From positions 124,001 to 188,000 of the forward strand of contig NZ_JTDW01000005.1 of the NCBI RefSeq assembly GCF_000943565.1: a stretch of 64,000 nt of DNA, given 5' to 3'. Below are positions 36,293-45,086 of this stretch, piece after piece. The DNA is from Neotamlana sedimentorum. GTDB lineage: Bacteria; Bacteroidota; Bacteroidia; Flavobacteriales; Flavobacteriaceae. A program made the position numbers and the translations under genes. The notes under the pieces are model-generated. The model was given only the letters and a program-made list of their open reading frames with translations, did not search any database and had not been told where the DNA came from. How positions within the stretch are numbered: position 1 is the first letter of the stretch; each line of letters opens with the position of its first letter.

Positions 36293-38281
36293 CTACCCCC
36301 ATATTTGTTTTCCGTCTTTCATAAAAAACACCATCTCTTCTTTACCTTTGGTATGGTTTCTTAACCACAAAAGCGTGTTTTTAGGTGCTTTATATTCAAC
36401 GTAATTACTGGTAGCTGATTGCTTTCCTAATGACTTCCATCCTTTGTCCCAATAAAGCAGTTCATATTCATCTCCTGGTTCAATGGTATTAAAAGAGTTT
36501 TGAAATAAGTGTTTTACTTTAGATATCCTTTTAGGTTTTCCTAAATCCAAACCAACCCAACATAACTTATTACTGGCAAAATTAGTTCGGATATCATTGT
36601 CAAAGGCGTTCTTTGCACAGTCTAAAAGTTCTTTTGATAAAGTCATTATTTCTCCTTTTAATTTTCGCCCATTATCGTCTAAAAATTCTAATTCAGCAAT
36701 TTTTAAAACATCAGATACTTCTTTAGGGTTGCCAACCTCTGATGAAACGCTACGGTATCTAACAAAACGAAATTTTTTATTGGTAAAGACAGTATCTTCT
36801 TCTAATTTAGCAGGCTTATAATTTACAACAAATAGAGTTTCAGCGTTTTCAAAATTTTTATTATTCGAACCTTCAAAAACGTCATTGATCATCAGTTCCG
36901 CATGATGATGCTCTGCAGGGTTTAGAGCTATTTTACTATAAATTTTAACTTTTTCAATATTTCCTGTATGATTTTGTATAATATCAATGCCCCCCTTTTT
37001 GTTTAAATATATTGGGGGACCAGCTGGAAAATATTTCCCATCCAAATAATACATCGGCAAATAGACATGACCTAACCCTATTGGGTTAAAAGTCCCTCTA
37101 TTATTATTAATTTTACTCCAATCAATTGCCCTCCAAGTTCTACTTTTTTTACTGAAGGCACATAAAAAAACATAATCTGTATTTTTTGGAGCAGCAATAT
37201 TGAGTTCTAAAGATATACTTATGGCATTACTTTGTTCTTTCGTAAAATCTTTTCTTGTAAAATTCACTAAAGACACAGGAACATTTGTTGGATTACTATC
37301 TACAAACAGAAAAGGTTGTATTTCATAAGTTGTTCGATATATTTTTGTATAGCTTTCGTAACGTCGGTCTTCTATATAACGTAGATTTTTTCCCGGTTCG
37401 ATAAAATGTTGCCAAGGCCAACAAACATTATTAGAGTCTGGCACCGTAGCCCAAGATGTTCCCTCTAAACCATAGGTGTCCGCTACAGGAATCCCTATAG
37501 ATCTTAAGGCTGCTATTTTCCAACTCGTATGATGCCTACAAACGCCTTTAAGTGTTCTGTCTATATCTAAAACGGATGTGTGTTTAAACATCTCAAAGTT
37601 TTCATCATACTCAAACTGAAATTGAGCTTTATCGTTAATGAGTTTAGCTGCATGTAAAAAATCTGAACCGTTTATGGAATCTAAAACCCAGCTAAATTTT
37701 TCATTGAACTTCTTTCTCCAAAACCCAGGTATGTCATGTGCCGTACGATAGGGAAGCACGTAATTACAAAAGTAATTAAAATCATAGTTTTTTGACCATG
37801 GAGCCCTGTCCCAAACCTTAAAAGCATAATCAATATTTTCTATCAACATTTTTGAGGACACCACATGCACATCCTTTACCCTAGATGTTTTATATATCCC
37901 ATACTTACTCTTTATGCTTTCCCATTTAGAACTAAGAAGACTGTCATAAAATACTTTACGGTGTTTTTGTTGTTCAACTTCATCCTTTATTGTAAACTCC
38001 ATTTGCCTTAAAGCCCGTTCTAAAGAATCTAAGAAAATGAGATACTCCTCTTGTGAATTATTATATGGGTAAAAGGACTTATTTCTCATATTACCTATTA
38101 AAAAATAGGCTGCTTTAAGTTTTAGAGAGTCCTGAGGTGATTGATAATGATTCAATACTGCTTCCAGCTCTGTCCTATTCTTCCCTGCCAATTCCAAAGT
38201 TCTTTGTACATTTTTAGGAATCTTTTTACAAGAATACACACCTAATAATAAAGTAAGAATAATTAATTTTGTAGAGTTCAT
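36293..38281 (-). CDS. Transglutaminase-like lipoprotein with C-terminal discoidin-like domain
   Basis: 662-residue lipoprotein (lipobox GVYSCKK, Cys18). The centre is a transglutaminase-like fold: Cys248 in LKGVCRHHTSWKIAALRS, His292 in WPWQHFIEPGKN, and Asp near 303 in YIEDRRY form the likely Cys-His-Asp triad. The C-terminal 130 residues (from NGRKLKGEIM) resemble a discoidin/F5-8C carbohydrate-binding sandwich, with LCWVGLDLGKPKRISKV. A protease or cross-linking role on the surface is likely. It lies 22 bp after the MG2 gene. Confidence 0.75.
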   Translation of the reverse strand: MNSTKLIILTLLLGVYSCKKIPKNVQRTLELAGKNRTELEAVLNHYQSPQDSLKLKAAYFLIGNMRNKSFYPYNNSQEEYLIFLDSLERALRQMEFTIKDEVEQQKHRKVFYDSLLSSKWESIKSKYGIYKTSRVKDVHVVSSKMLIENIDYAFKVWDRAPWSKNYDFNYFCNYVLPYRTAHDIPGFWRKKFNEKFSWVLDSINGSDFLHAAKLINDKAQFQFEYDENFEMFKHTSVLDIDRTLKGVCRHHTSWKIAALRSIGIPVADTYGLEGTSWATVPDSNNVCWPWQHFIEPGKNLRYIEDRRYESYTKIYRTTYEIQPFLFVDSNPTNVPVSLVNFTRKDFTKEQSNAISISLELNIAAPKNTDYVFLCAFSKKSRTWRAIDWSKINNNRGTFNPIGLGHVYLPMYYLDGKYFPAGPPIYLNKKGGIDIIQNHTGNIEKVKIYSKIALNPAEHHHAELMINDVFEGSNNKNFENAETLFVVNYKPAKLEEDTVFTNKKFRFVRYRSVSSEVGNPKEVSDVLKIAELEFLDDNGRKLKGEIMTLSKELLDCAKNAFDNDIRTNFASNKLCWVGLDLGKPKRISKVKHLFQNSFNTIEPGDEYELLYWDKGWKSLGKQSATSNYVEYKAPKNTLLWLRNHTKGKEEMVFFMKDGKQIWG

Positions 38282-38302
38282 CTTATTTTAATTTATATCC
38301 CC

Positions 38303-40585
38303 TTAGTCCTCTCTTTTGGTAACCGTAAACTCAAAGCCTGTAAGCCCCAACTGCCCCGAACCGCTAACGCCTTCTATTTCCCCAAGGTACAGGCTGTTAA
38401 TGTCTGAACAATAAAATTCTATAATGGCCTCGCCCTGCGCGTCGGTTATAATGTCGGGCTTCCAAAATAAAGTGTTACGTCTGTCTGGAAAACCGTCGTC
38501 TATATAATCTTTATCATAAACAGGCTGGTAAAATTCTTTTTTTTCGTAAAAGCCTTTTATTCTTTTAGTGTTCATTCGTTGCATTAATTCATCTAAATTA
38601 TCCATTCGAATATAAACGTCAAGAATATCTGGATACCTAATAAGCTTTCCTGTCTGTTCTTCATTATAGAACTCGCCTTCAACTGGTCTTCTTGAATTTG
38701 ATTGAATACCATGCATTCTGCAATTAAAAACATTCATATGGCATACATAATCATAAGATAATAATGTCTTTAGTTTTTGGGACTGTTTATTGCCAAATCT
38801 ATTTTTTTTTGTTTTTACTGTAACTTTGTCTAATTCATTGTGTTTTGAGGTTAGTATAAATGATTCGGGTCGTTTCATTATTGTTTTTGATAAACATACG
38901 GGGTGTTTAAGAACATTTGTATTTCGACTGTTATTAATGGCGTCGAAATAATTATCATCCAATTGTAATGGATATGTTATCTTTCCTGAGTAAGGAGCCT
39001 GAAGATACAAATAATCATGTTCTACGTATTTAAAATATGAGGAGTCAACAGTAAATCTGCCCAAGGAATCCGTCATCAACGGCTTGAACTGTTTTAAACT
39101 ATCGCCCGTAAACGTACATGCTTTTATCATTTGGTACATATCCCCCGTAGAATTTAATAGCCTTCCCTTATAGTAATCAAAAACCAAGGGTTCGTTATCG
39201 CCCTTTTCCTTTAAATTGGTTTCGCTCCATTGGTAGGCCCGCCAGCCCTGTGTCTGTAGCAACAAATCGAGAGCCGCATTCCTGTTCGTGTTTTTGGCTG
39301 CAAAATAGTAGGACGGGGCGTAAAGCCTGCCCTTTAGCTGGCTGCTCAGGTGGTAATGTGTCTCTATGGTTTTGGTGTCCGATGTGTTTTTGTATAGGTG
39401 GCCGAATACCCGCAGGCCCAAGTGGGCTATGGCAGGGGTTCTGGCCTGGTCGGTAACCGATAGCTTTAGGCGTACTTTGCCCTTGGTCTGGTATTCGCTT
39501 TTGTCCAATTGGGCGTTGATGTATAATTTTTTGTGGGCATTGGCATAGATTAAACGCTCGGCCACGGGAGCCAGGTCCTTACCGAACAGCGTGACCTCTG
39601 CGATGCCCTGTGGCAAATCCTCTATGGGGATTCTTAATTTCAGTTCATCTTTTATGTATCCAACCACCACTTGCGAGGGCACGCCCTTGGCCTGTAGCCT
39701 CACATATATTTTTTCCTCAGCCTGCCCGGGGCTTTGTGTTATCTTAAAATAAGCATCTTTCTGGTTTGCCCCTAGATAGTGCAGCACTTTGCCCTGGGCA
39801 CGTACTTTGGGGAAGGCTTCAATTTTGGCGTCCTTTTGGCTGTTTATTTGTATCCGGTAGGTTTTATTGGCATCGGGCGTAAAGATAAAACTGCCCATGC
39901 CGGCGTGGGCGCTCTCGAAATCCAGCAGGGCTTGGCCGTTTTCAAATAAAGTCCCTGAAACCTCCACGGGGTAGCCTTTGGGGTTAACCGCCTTAAAGGC
40001 CAGACGGCTCTCCAGTCCCGATACCAAGTGGCCGCCTTCGGGAAAGGTGGTAAAATGGACTGGTGCGTCTTGGGGTTCTTCTTTTTTCGTTTCGCCCTCG
40101 CCTTCAAGGATACTAATCTTTTTAAGGGCGTAAAAGTCGTTTTGGTTCTTAAAAAAGGAGTGCGAGCTGTAGCCAGCCAACCTATACGAACCAGAAGCTA
40201 AACTGTCGGCCAAAAACAGGTGCCCGTCAACAAAGCCGTTTTCTATCTCGTATTTTTCTTCCCAAACGGGTTTATCCGTTTTTTCTTCAATGAGCTGTAC
40301 GAACAGTATATGGCTCTTGTTGGAGGGTGTATTTGTTCTGGAGTCCAGAACCGTGCCCTTGAACCACACCTGTTCCTCCGTAAAGTATTTATCCTTGTCG
40401 GTCTGTAGGTACACCACATCGGAGTCTTGCTTGTTTGATAGTTCCCGAAGGTTTTTTGTCAGAAACTGGGGGATCTTCTCTTCGGCCTGGGAAAACGCAA
40501 TATGGCTGAACAATAAACATAACAGAGCAAGTAACTTTATTGTCCGATGGTTGTTAATATATTGTATTGCTTTTTTAGAAGTCAT
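38303..40585 (-). CDS. MG2-domain surface protein (copy 2), TonB-plug-like core
   Basis: 760 residues with a signal peptide (LLCLLFSHIAFSQA). An MG2 (macroglobulin) domain at about 50-160 contains VVYLQTDKDKYFTEEQVWFKG. Further macroglobulin-like beta domains follow, then a region with KTLLSYDYVCHMNVFNC like a degenerate TonB plug, and a conserved end (DIITDAQGEAIIEFYCSD to FEFTVTKRED). Strongly similar to the next gene upstream, with a divergent block at about 510-690. The 39.0-40.6 kb part is clearly richer in G+C than its neighbours. Likely a periplasmic or outer-membrane scaffold of the peptide system. Confidence 0.75.
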   Translation of the reverse strand: MTSKKAIQYINNHRTIKLLALLCLLFSHIAFSQAEEKIPQFLTKNLRELSNKQDSDVVYLQTDKDKYFTEEQVWFKGTVLDSRTNTPSNKSHILFVQLIEEKTDKPVWEEKYEIENGFVDGHLFLADSLASGSYRLAGYSSHSFFKNQNDFYALKKISILEGEGETKKEEPQDAPVHFTTFPEGGHLVSGLESRLAFKAVNPKGYPVEVSGTLFENGQALLDFESAHAGMGSFIFTPDANKTYRIQINSQKDAKIEAFPKVRAQGKVLHYLGANQKDAYFKITQSPGQAEEKIYVRLQAKGVPSQVVVGYIKDELKLRIPIEDLPQGIAEVTLFGKDLAPVAERLIYANAHKKLYINAQLDKSEYQTKGKVRLKLSVTDQARTPAIAHLGLRVFGHLYKNTSDTKTIETHYHLSSQLKGRLYAPSYYFAAKNTNRNAALDLLLQTQGWRAYQWSETNLKEKGDNEPLVFDYYKGRLLNSTGDMYQMIKACTFTGDSLKQFKPLMTDSLGRFTVDSSYFKYVEHDYLYLQAPYSGKITYPLQLDDNYFDAINNSRNTNVLKHPVCLSKTIMKRPESFILTSKHNELDKVTVKTKKNRFGNKQSQKLKTLLSYDYVCHMNVFNCRMHGIQSNSRRPVEGEFYNEEQTGKLIRYPDILDVYIRMDNLDELMQRMNTKRIKGFYEKKEFYQPVYDKDYIDDGFPDRRNTLFWKPDIITDAQGEAIIEFYCSDINSLYLGEIEGVSGSGQLGLTGFEFTVTKRED

Positions 40586-40591
40586 CCCGCC

Positions 40592-42853
40592 TTAGTTCTT
40601 CTGTTTGGTAACCGTAAACTCAAAATCTGTACGCCCCAACTGCCCCGAACCGCTGACACCTTCAATTTCCCCAAGGTACAGACTATTGATGTCTGAGCAA
40701 TAAAATTCTACAGTAGCTTCTCCTTGTTCGTTGGTTATGATATCGGGCTTCCAAAACAGCGTGCTACGCTTGTCAGGGAAACCATCGTCTATATAATCTT
40801 TATCATAAACTGGCTGGTAAAATTCTTTTTTTTCGTAAAAGCCTTTTATTCTTTTGATGTTTGATTGTGCCATAATCTCTTTTAGGTTAACCTCAAAATC
40901 TAGTCCATCCTTGTTGTAGCCAACTGGCAAATAAGGATATACAAATGGAGTTCCAGATTGCAAACGATAAGTTCTCCCTTTAACTGGTCTTGTTGAATTC
41001 GGTAAAAAAACATGATTTTCACAATTAAAAATATTCAAATGGCATACATAATCAAAAGACAATAGTGCCTTTAATTTTTGTGATTGTTTATTGCCATATC
41101 TGTTTTTTTTGACTTTTACAGTAACTTGACTTAATCTTGTATGTGCTGAGGAAAGTACAAACGGTTTTGGCTCATGTATTTCTTTTTCAAAAGTAGTGAA
41201 GGGATAATGGTTGTTTTTTTTAATTCGATGATTATTAATATCATTATAATAATTAGTGTTTAACTGAAAGGGAAATATTTTCTCATTAATAAAAGGCCCT
41301 TGAAGGTACAGAAAATCATGCTCTACCCATTTAAAATAAGAAGATGTAACTACAAATCTACCCAAAGAATTCGTCATCAACGGCTTGAACTGTTTTAAAC
41401 TGTCGCCCGTAAATGAAAATGCTTTCACAATATGGTGCATATTAGGTATGGAATTCAACATCTTTCCTTTATAGTAATCAAAAACCAAAGGCTCGTTATC
41501 CCCCTTTTCCTTTAAATTGGCCTCGTTCCATTTGTAGGCTCTCCAGCCCTGTGTCTGTAGCAACAAATCGAGAGCCGCATTCCTGTTCTTGTTTTTGGCT
41601 TCAAAATAGTAGGATGGGTCGTATAGTCTGCCCTTTAACTGGCTGCTCAGAAGGTAATGTGTCTCTATGGTTTTGGTGTCCGATGTGTTTTTGTATAGGT
41701 GGCCAAATATCCGCAGGCCCAAGTGGGCTATGGTGGGTGTTTTAGTTTCATCGGTAACCGATAGCTTTAGGCGTACTTTGCCCCTGGTTTGGTATTCGCT
41801 TTTGTCCAATTGGGCGTTGATATATAATTTTTTATGGGCATTTGCATAGATTAAACGTTCGGCAATGGGCTTTAAATCTTTATCGAACAAGGTTACCTCT
41901 GTGATGCCCTGTGGCAAATTCTCTATGGGGATTCTTAATTTCAGTTCATCTTTTATGTATCCAACCACCACTTGCGATGACACGCCCTTGGCCTGTAGCC
42001 TCACATATATTTTTTCTTCTGCCTGCCCAGGGCTTTGTGTTATCTTAAAATAACCATCTTTATGGTTTGCTCCTAGATAGTTCAGCACTTTCCCTTGGGG
42101 TTGTATTTTAGGGAAGGCTTCTATTTTAGCTTCTTTTTGGTTGTTTAATTGTATGCGGTAAGTTTTATTGGCATCGGGCGCAAACATAAAGCTGCCCATA
42201 CCGGCGTGCCTTGTTTCAAATTCCAGTAATGCTTGGTCGTTTTCATATAAAGTCCCTGAAACCTCTACGGAGTAGCCTTTGGTGTTTACGGCCTTAAAGG
42301 CCAGACGGCTTTCCAGCCCCGATACTAAATGCCCGCCTTCTGGAAAAACAGCGAAATGGATTGAACCATCTGTTTGGTTGTCTTCTTCGGCTTGTGGTTC
42401 ACCTTTTAGTATTTTTATCTTTTTAAAGGCGTAGAATTCTTTTTGGCCCTTAAAATAGGAATGCGAGCTATAGCCTGCCAATCTATAAGTGCCAGACGCT
42501 AAAGAGTCACTTAAAAACAGATGGCCATCTACAAAGCCGTTTTCTATTTCATATTTTTCTTCCCAAACGGGTGTATCTGTTTTTTCCTCAATGAGCTGTA
42601 CAAAAAGTATATGGCTTCTGTTGGACGGGGCATTGGTTTTGGAGTCCAGCACCGTGCTCTTGAACCAAAGGTTTTCTTGTGTAAAATAAAGGTCTTTATC
42701 CGTCTGCAAGTAAACTACATCGGAGATTTGGCTACCTGCCAGTTCCTGTAGGTTTTTTGATAAAAACTGGGGGATATTCTCTTCAGCCTGGGAAAACATA
42801 ATGTAGCTGACCAATAAAAATATAAATGAAAATATTTTGTTTATGCAAAACAT
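40592..42853 (-). CDS. MG2-domain surface protein (copy 1), TonB-plug-like core
   Basis: 753 residues, same architecture as the downstream copy: signal peptide, MG2 domain with VVYLQTDKDLYFTQENLWFK, macroglobulin-like beta domains, a plug-like block with KALLSFDYVCHLNIFNC, and the conserved C-terminus FEFTVTKQKN. N-terminal and C-terminal parts are near-identical to copy 2; the middle (about 510-690) is not. 6 bp separate the two genes. Such proteins commonly act with TonB-type outer-membrane systems in Bacteroidota. Confidence 0.75.
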   Translation of the reverse strand: MFCINKIFSFIFLLVSYIMFSQAEENIPQFLSKNLQELAGSQISDVVYLQTDKDLYFTQENLWFKSTVLDSKTNAPSNRSHILFVQLIEEKTDTPVWEEKYEIENGFVDGHLFLSDSLASGTYRLAGYSSHSYFKGQKEFYAFKKIKILKGEPQAEEDNQTDGSIHFAVFPEGGHLVSGLESRLAFKAVNTKGYSVEVSGTLYENDQALLEFETRHAGMGSFMFAPDANKTYRIQLNNQKEAKIEAFPKIQPQGKVLNYLGANHKDGYFKITQSPGQAEEKIYVRLQAKGVSSQVVVGYIKDELKLRIPIENLPQGITEVTLFDKDLKPIAERLIYANAHKKLYINAQLDKSEYQTRGKVRLKLSVTDETKTPTIAHLGLRIFGHLYKNTSDTKTIETHYLLSSQLKGRLYDPSYYFEAKNKNRNAALDLLLQTQGWRAYKWNEANLKEKGDNEPLVFDYYKGKMLNSIPNMHHIVKAFSFTGDSLKQFKPLMTNSLGRFVVTSSYFKWVEHDFLYLQGPFINEKIFPFQLNTNYYNDINNHRIKKNNHYPFTTFEKEIHEPKPFVLSSAHTRLSQVTVKVKKNRYGNKQSQKLKALLSFDYVCHLNIFNCENHVFLPNSTRPVKGRTYRLQSGTPFVYPYLPVGYNKDGLDFEVNLKEIMAQSNIKRIKGFYEKKEFYQPVYDKDYIDDGFPDKRSTLFWKPDIITNEQGEATVEFYCSDINSLYLGEIEGVSGSGQLGRTDFEFTVTKQKN

Positions 42854-42877
42854 AATAAGCTGTTTTTTTTAATGTTT

Positions 42878-43333
42878 TTATAGTCGCCCTTCTAGCCTCT
42901 GAAAGGCTTCCAAATTTTTTGGTGATTGAAATTCATGTTTTTTTAACTGTCCTTTTTCTAAGTATATAATGCAAGGGTAATAACGGTTATTGGTCATTAT
43001 ACTTAACGTATGGTCTCTATCTATATAAACATTCTGGTGATTTTTTAATGTTATGCCTAGCCTGTTCTGCAACATTTTTAAAGATTCTATCTGGGTTAAT
43101 ACAAATAAAATATCGCTTTGACCAATATGGTTTTGCATAAACTCCTCTCCTGTTTTAACGCAGTCCCCACACCCCGTTCCAGGAAGAATAATGAGGTATT
43201 TATATGAAGGAGATACATTTAGCGTATTAATTATTTTTAAAATACCTTGGGTTCCAGGTTCTTTTATAGTTTGTTTACATGCCAAAACACATAACCCCAA
43301 TATAATAAGTATTATTTGTAACTCTTTCTTCAT
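42878..43333 (-). CDS. Small CxxC lipoprotein, thioredoxin-like
   Basis: 151 residues with a lipoprotein signal (LCVLAC, Cys19) and the motif LPGTGCGDCVKTGEEF, whose Cys55-Gly-Asp-Cys58 fits a thioredoxin-type redox centre after a beta strand. The following part (HIGQSDILFVLTQIES and YPCIIYLEKGQLKKHEF) is consistent with a short thioredoxin fold. It may handle disulfides of the Cys-rich peptide encoded two genes away; that is inference. Neighbour spacing is 12-24 bp. Confidence 0.65.
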   Translation of the reverse strand: MKKELQIILIILGLCVLACKQTIKEPGTQGILKIINTLNVSPSYKYLIILPGTGCGDCVKTGEEFMQNHIGQSDILFVLTQIESLKMLQNRLGITLKNHQNVYIDRDHTLSIMTNNRYYPCIIYLEKGQLKKHEFQSPKNLEAFQRLEGRL

Positions 43334-43345
43334 AAGCTCGAATGC

Positions 43346-44527
43346 TTAAAGTGGCTTAATGGCGAAAACTTTAATAGTTAAATTGCCTTCATCATGATTA
43401 TCGTCCAAATATTCAATGTTCAACCCTTCTTCAGTAACAAAAACATTATTGTAATTCCAATTTTTCCAATTCCCAAAAACGGTTTCTCCTAAATACTTAA
43501 ACTCTTTGTCCATTATAATTACCCCAATGTTTTTCTTATCTAACGTTTTGGCATTTGCACCTAGGGCAAAAAAGCGATAATATACTTTTCTGTATTTATC
43601 ATAACGAATGCCTAAATATTGGTCTTCTTCAATAATATGTGTTAAAAATTGTTGGGGTGATGTTTTTTTGGGTGTTTCATCAATTGATGCAATATCATAT
43701 ATAACATTACTCCCCCCATAAACGGTAGTATAGTTTTCAGATTTTAAATCGGCTATATATAAATTATGTGAAACGGGAAAGCTATAAATTAGTTTATCGC
43801 CATCGGGATGCAACTCTGGAAACACCTGAGTATACATACCTCCTTTCCAATTAAAACCACTTCCATACAATTCCTTAGGGTAACCGTGTGTAAAGTTTAC
43901 TTGTTTTGTTTTTAAATTTAAATGGGCTGTAAATTTAAAATGAGGAACAATCTCTTCTGGCACAGATCCTATAAATTGTCCTGTAAACAAGAGTTCTTTA
44001 GGAGTAAGCATTATAGGCATAGCGGTATGTGATCGGTATTGCGGAAACTTAAGCGTCCAATCTGTATCCCTTATATCTAAATTGGTCTTTAATGACATTC
44101 TTTCTAAAATATGTCCCTGACTATTGGCAAGTATTAAACTTGTGGTTGGTTTATCGTAAACATAGATAGAATCTAATGTTTTTATATAGTAGCCTAATGG
44201 TTCTAATATACCATCTCCCCCCTTTCTTTCATAAATTATTTTTTTCACAAAGGTTAACGAAGTATAATCATAAAGATAAATAGCATTGTTATAGGTGTTT
44301 AAAAAACTTAAATATTTTACCTCGGCTGTATCTTGAACGATTTGGATGTATTGGGGATTAGGAGCACTATAGCTATCCAAAATAAACTGTTTAGTCTTAA
44401 TGGCTTTTAATGTTGAGCTAGCTTTTAAGATACCTTGTTTAGGGTTTATATTGTTTAATACATCTGAATTGTTGCAATTAAAAACCAATAGACAAGCTAA
44501 CAACATTAATACTAGTTTCAATTTCAT
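43346..44527 (-). CDS. DUF4221/6-bladed beta-propeller-type lipoprotein
   Basis: 393 residues with a lipobox VFNCNNS (Cys18). The repeating strand pattern (YLSFLNTYNNAIYLYDY, then IIYERKGGDGILEPLGYYI, LDSIYVYDKPTTSLILAN) matches the DUF4221/6-bladed beta-propeller lipoproteins of Bacteroidota. These lie in loci for NVEAL-type small secreted peptides. It starts 82 bp after the peptide gene stop and 13 bp before the CxxC lipoprotein gene. A binding or display role for the peptide is likely but inferred. Confidence 0.7.
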   Translation of the reverse strand: MKLKLVLMLLACLLVFNCNNSDVLNNINPKQGILKASSTLKAIKTKQFILDSYSAPNPQYIQIVQDTAEVKYLSFLNTYNNAIYLYDYTSLTFVKKIIYERKGGDGILEPLGYYIKTLDSIYVYDKPTTSLILANSQGHILERMSLKTNLDIRDTDWTLKFPQYRSHTAMPIMLTPKELLFTGQFIGSVPEEIVPHFKFTAHLNLKTKQVNFTHGYPKELYGSGFNWKGGMYTQVFPELHPDGDKLIYSFPVSHNLYIADLKSENYTTVYGGSNVIYDIASIDETPKKTSPQQFLTHIIEEDQYLGIRYDKYRKVYYRFFALGANAKTLDKKNIGVIIMDKEFKYLGETVFGNWKNWNYNNVFVTEEGLNIEYLDDNHDEGNLTIKVFAIKPL

Positions 44528-44608
44528 ATATACGGATTTAATATTAGAACGATGATGAACTGAACATTACACCCAGTTCATCATTGAAAAAATTAAAATA
44601 ACTGGTTA

Positions 44609-44899
44609 TTAATAAACACAATCCGGTGAAGCACCTCCATACCAACAGGTGCCAGAATAATCTAACTCACCATTATACGTTTGGCCATCCTCATTAGTGT
44701 CAGGGTTTGGGTCATTGGAGTAACAAGGAGCCGATGTATAACATGGGTCACCTATCAAAATATAACATTGTGCTGCTGCACACCAATATGTATCAGCCGG
44801 ATCAACCTCTCCATTTACTGCATGCGCCTCTGCAATGGTAGCTAGTGTTAAATTGCCATTGGCACTATTGGATACATTAGTTTTAAAAAACAGTGCCAT
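44609..44899 (-). CDS. NVEAL-like Cys-rich secreted peptide (N-terminus interrupted)
   Basis: 96 residues from ATG 44899, ending in a Cys-rich tail of about 60 residues with six Cys (YWC, AQC, DPC, APC, GTC, PDC), Tyr/Trp-rich and acidic. GNLTLATIAEAHAVNGEVDP resembles the NVEAL motif block (LxLANVEALAxGE) at the leader/mature boundary. The frame is open upstream as NRRILAIAVFAMALFF, a typical signal core, back to an ATG at 44941. Two consecutive in-frame TAA codons stand directly after that ATG, so either the gene is inactivated or translation starts elsewhere. It is the only small secreted product of the operon. Confidence 0.65.
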   Translation of the reverse strand: MALFFKTNVSNSANGNLTLATIAEAHAVNGEVDPADTYWCAAAQCYILIGDPCYTSAPCYSNDPNPDTNEDGQTYNGELDYSGTCWYGGASPDCVY

Positions 44900-45086
44900 T
44901 GCAAAAACGGCAATTGCTAAAATTCTCCTATTTTATTACATTTGCAAGTCTTTTGGAGTGCTACCTGCCAAACACTAAATTAGGTAATAGCATTACCTAG
45001 TTTCTATCTTAAAAATGTTAAGATGTCCTCTGGGTGATTGTGGTCTATGTCATAGGCTTAAATTTTAAATTATTGAATGTGAATCT

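Noticed and set aside
39250-42751. Many plus-strand open frames inside the MG2 genes
   Set aside because: They are antisense to well-supported genes, share no family features, and arise from the low stop frequency of the G+C-rich strand.
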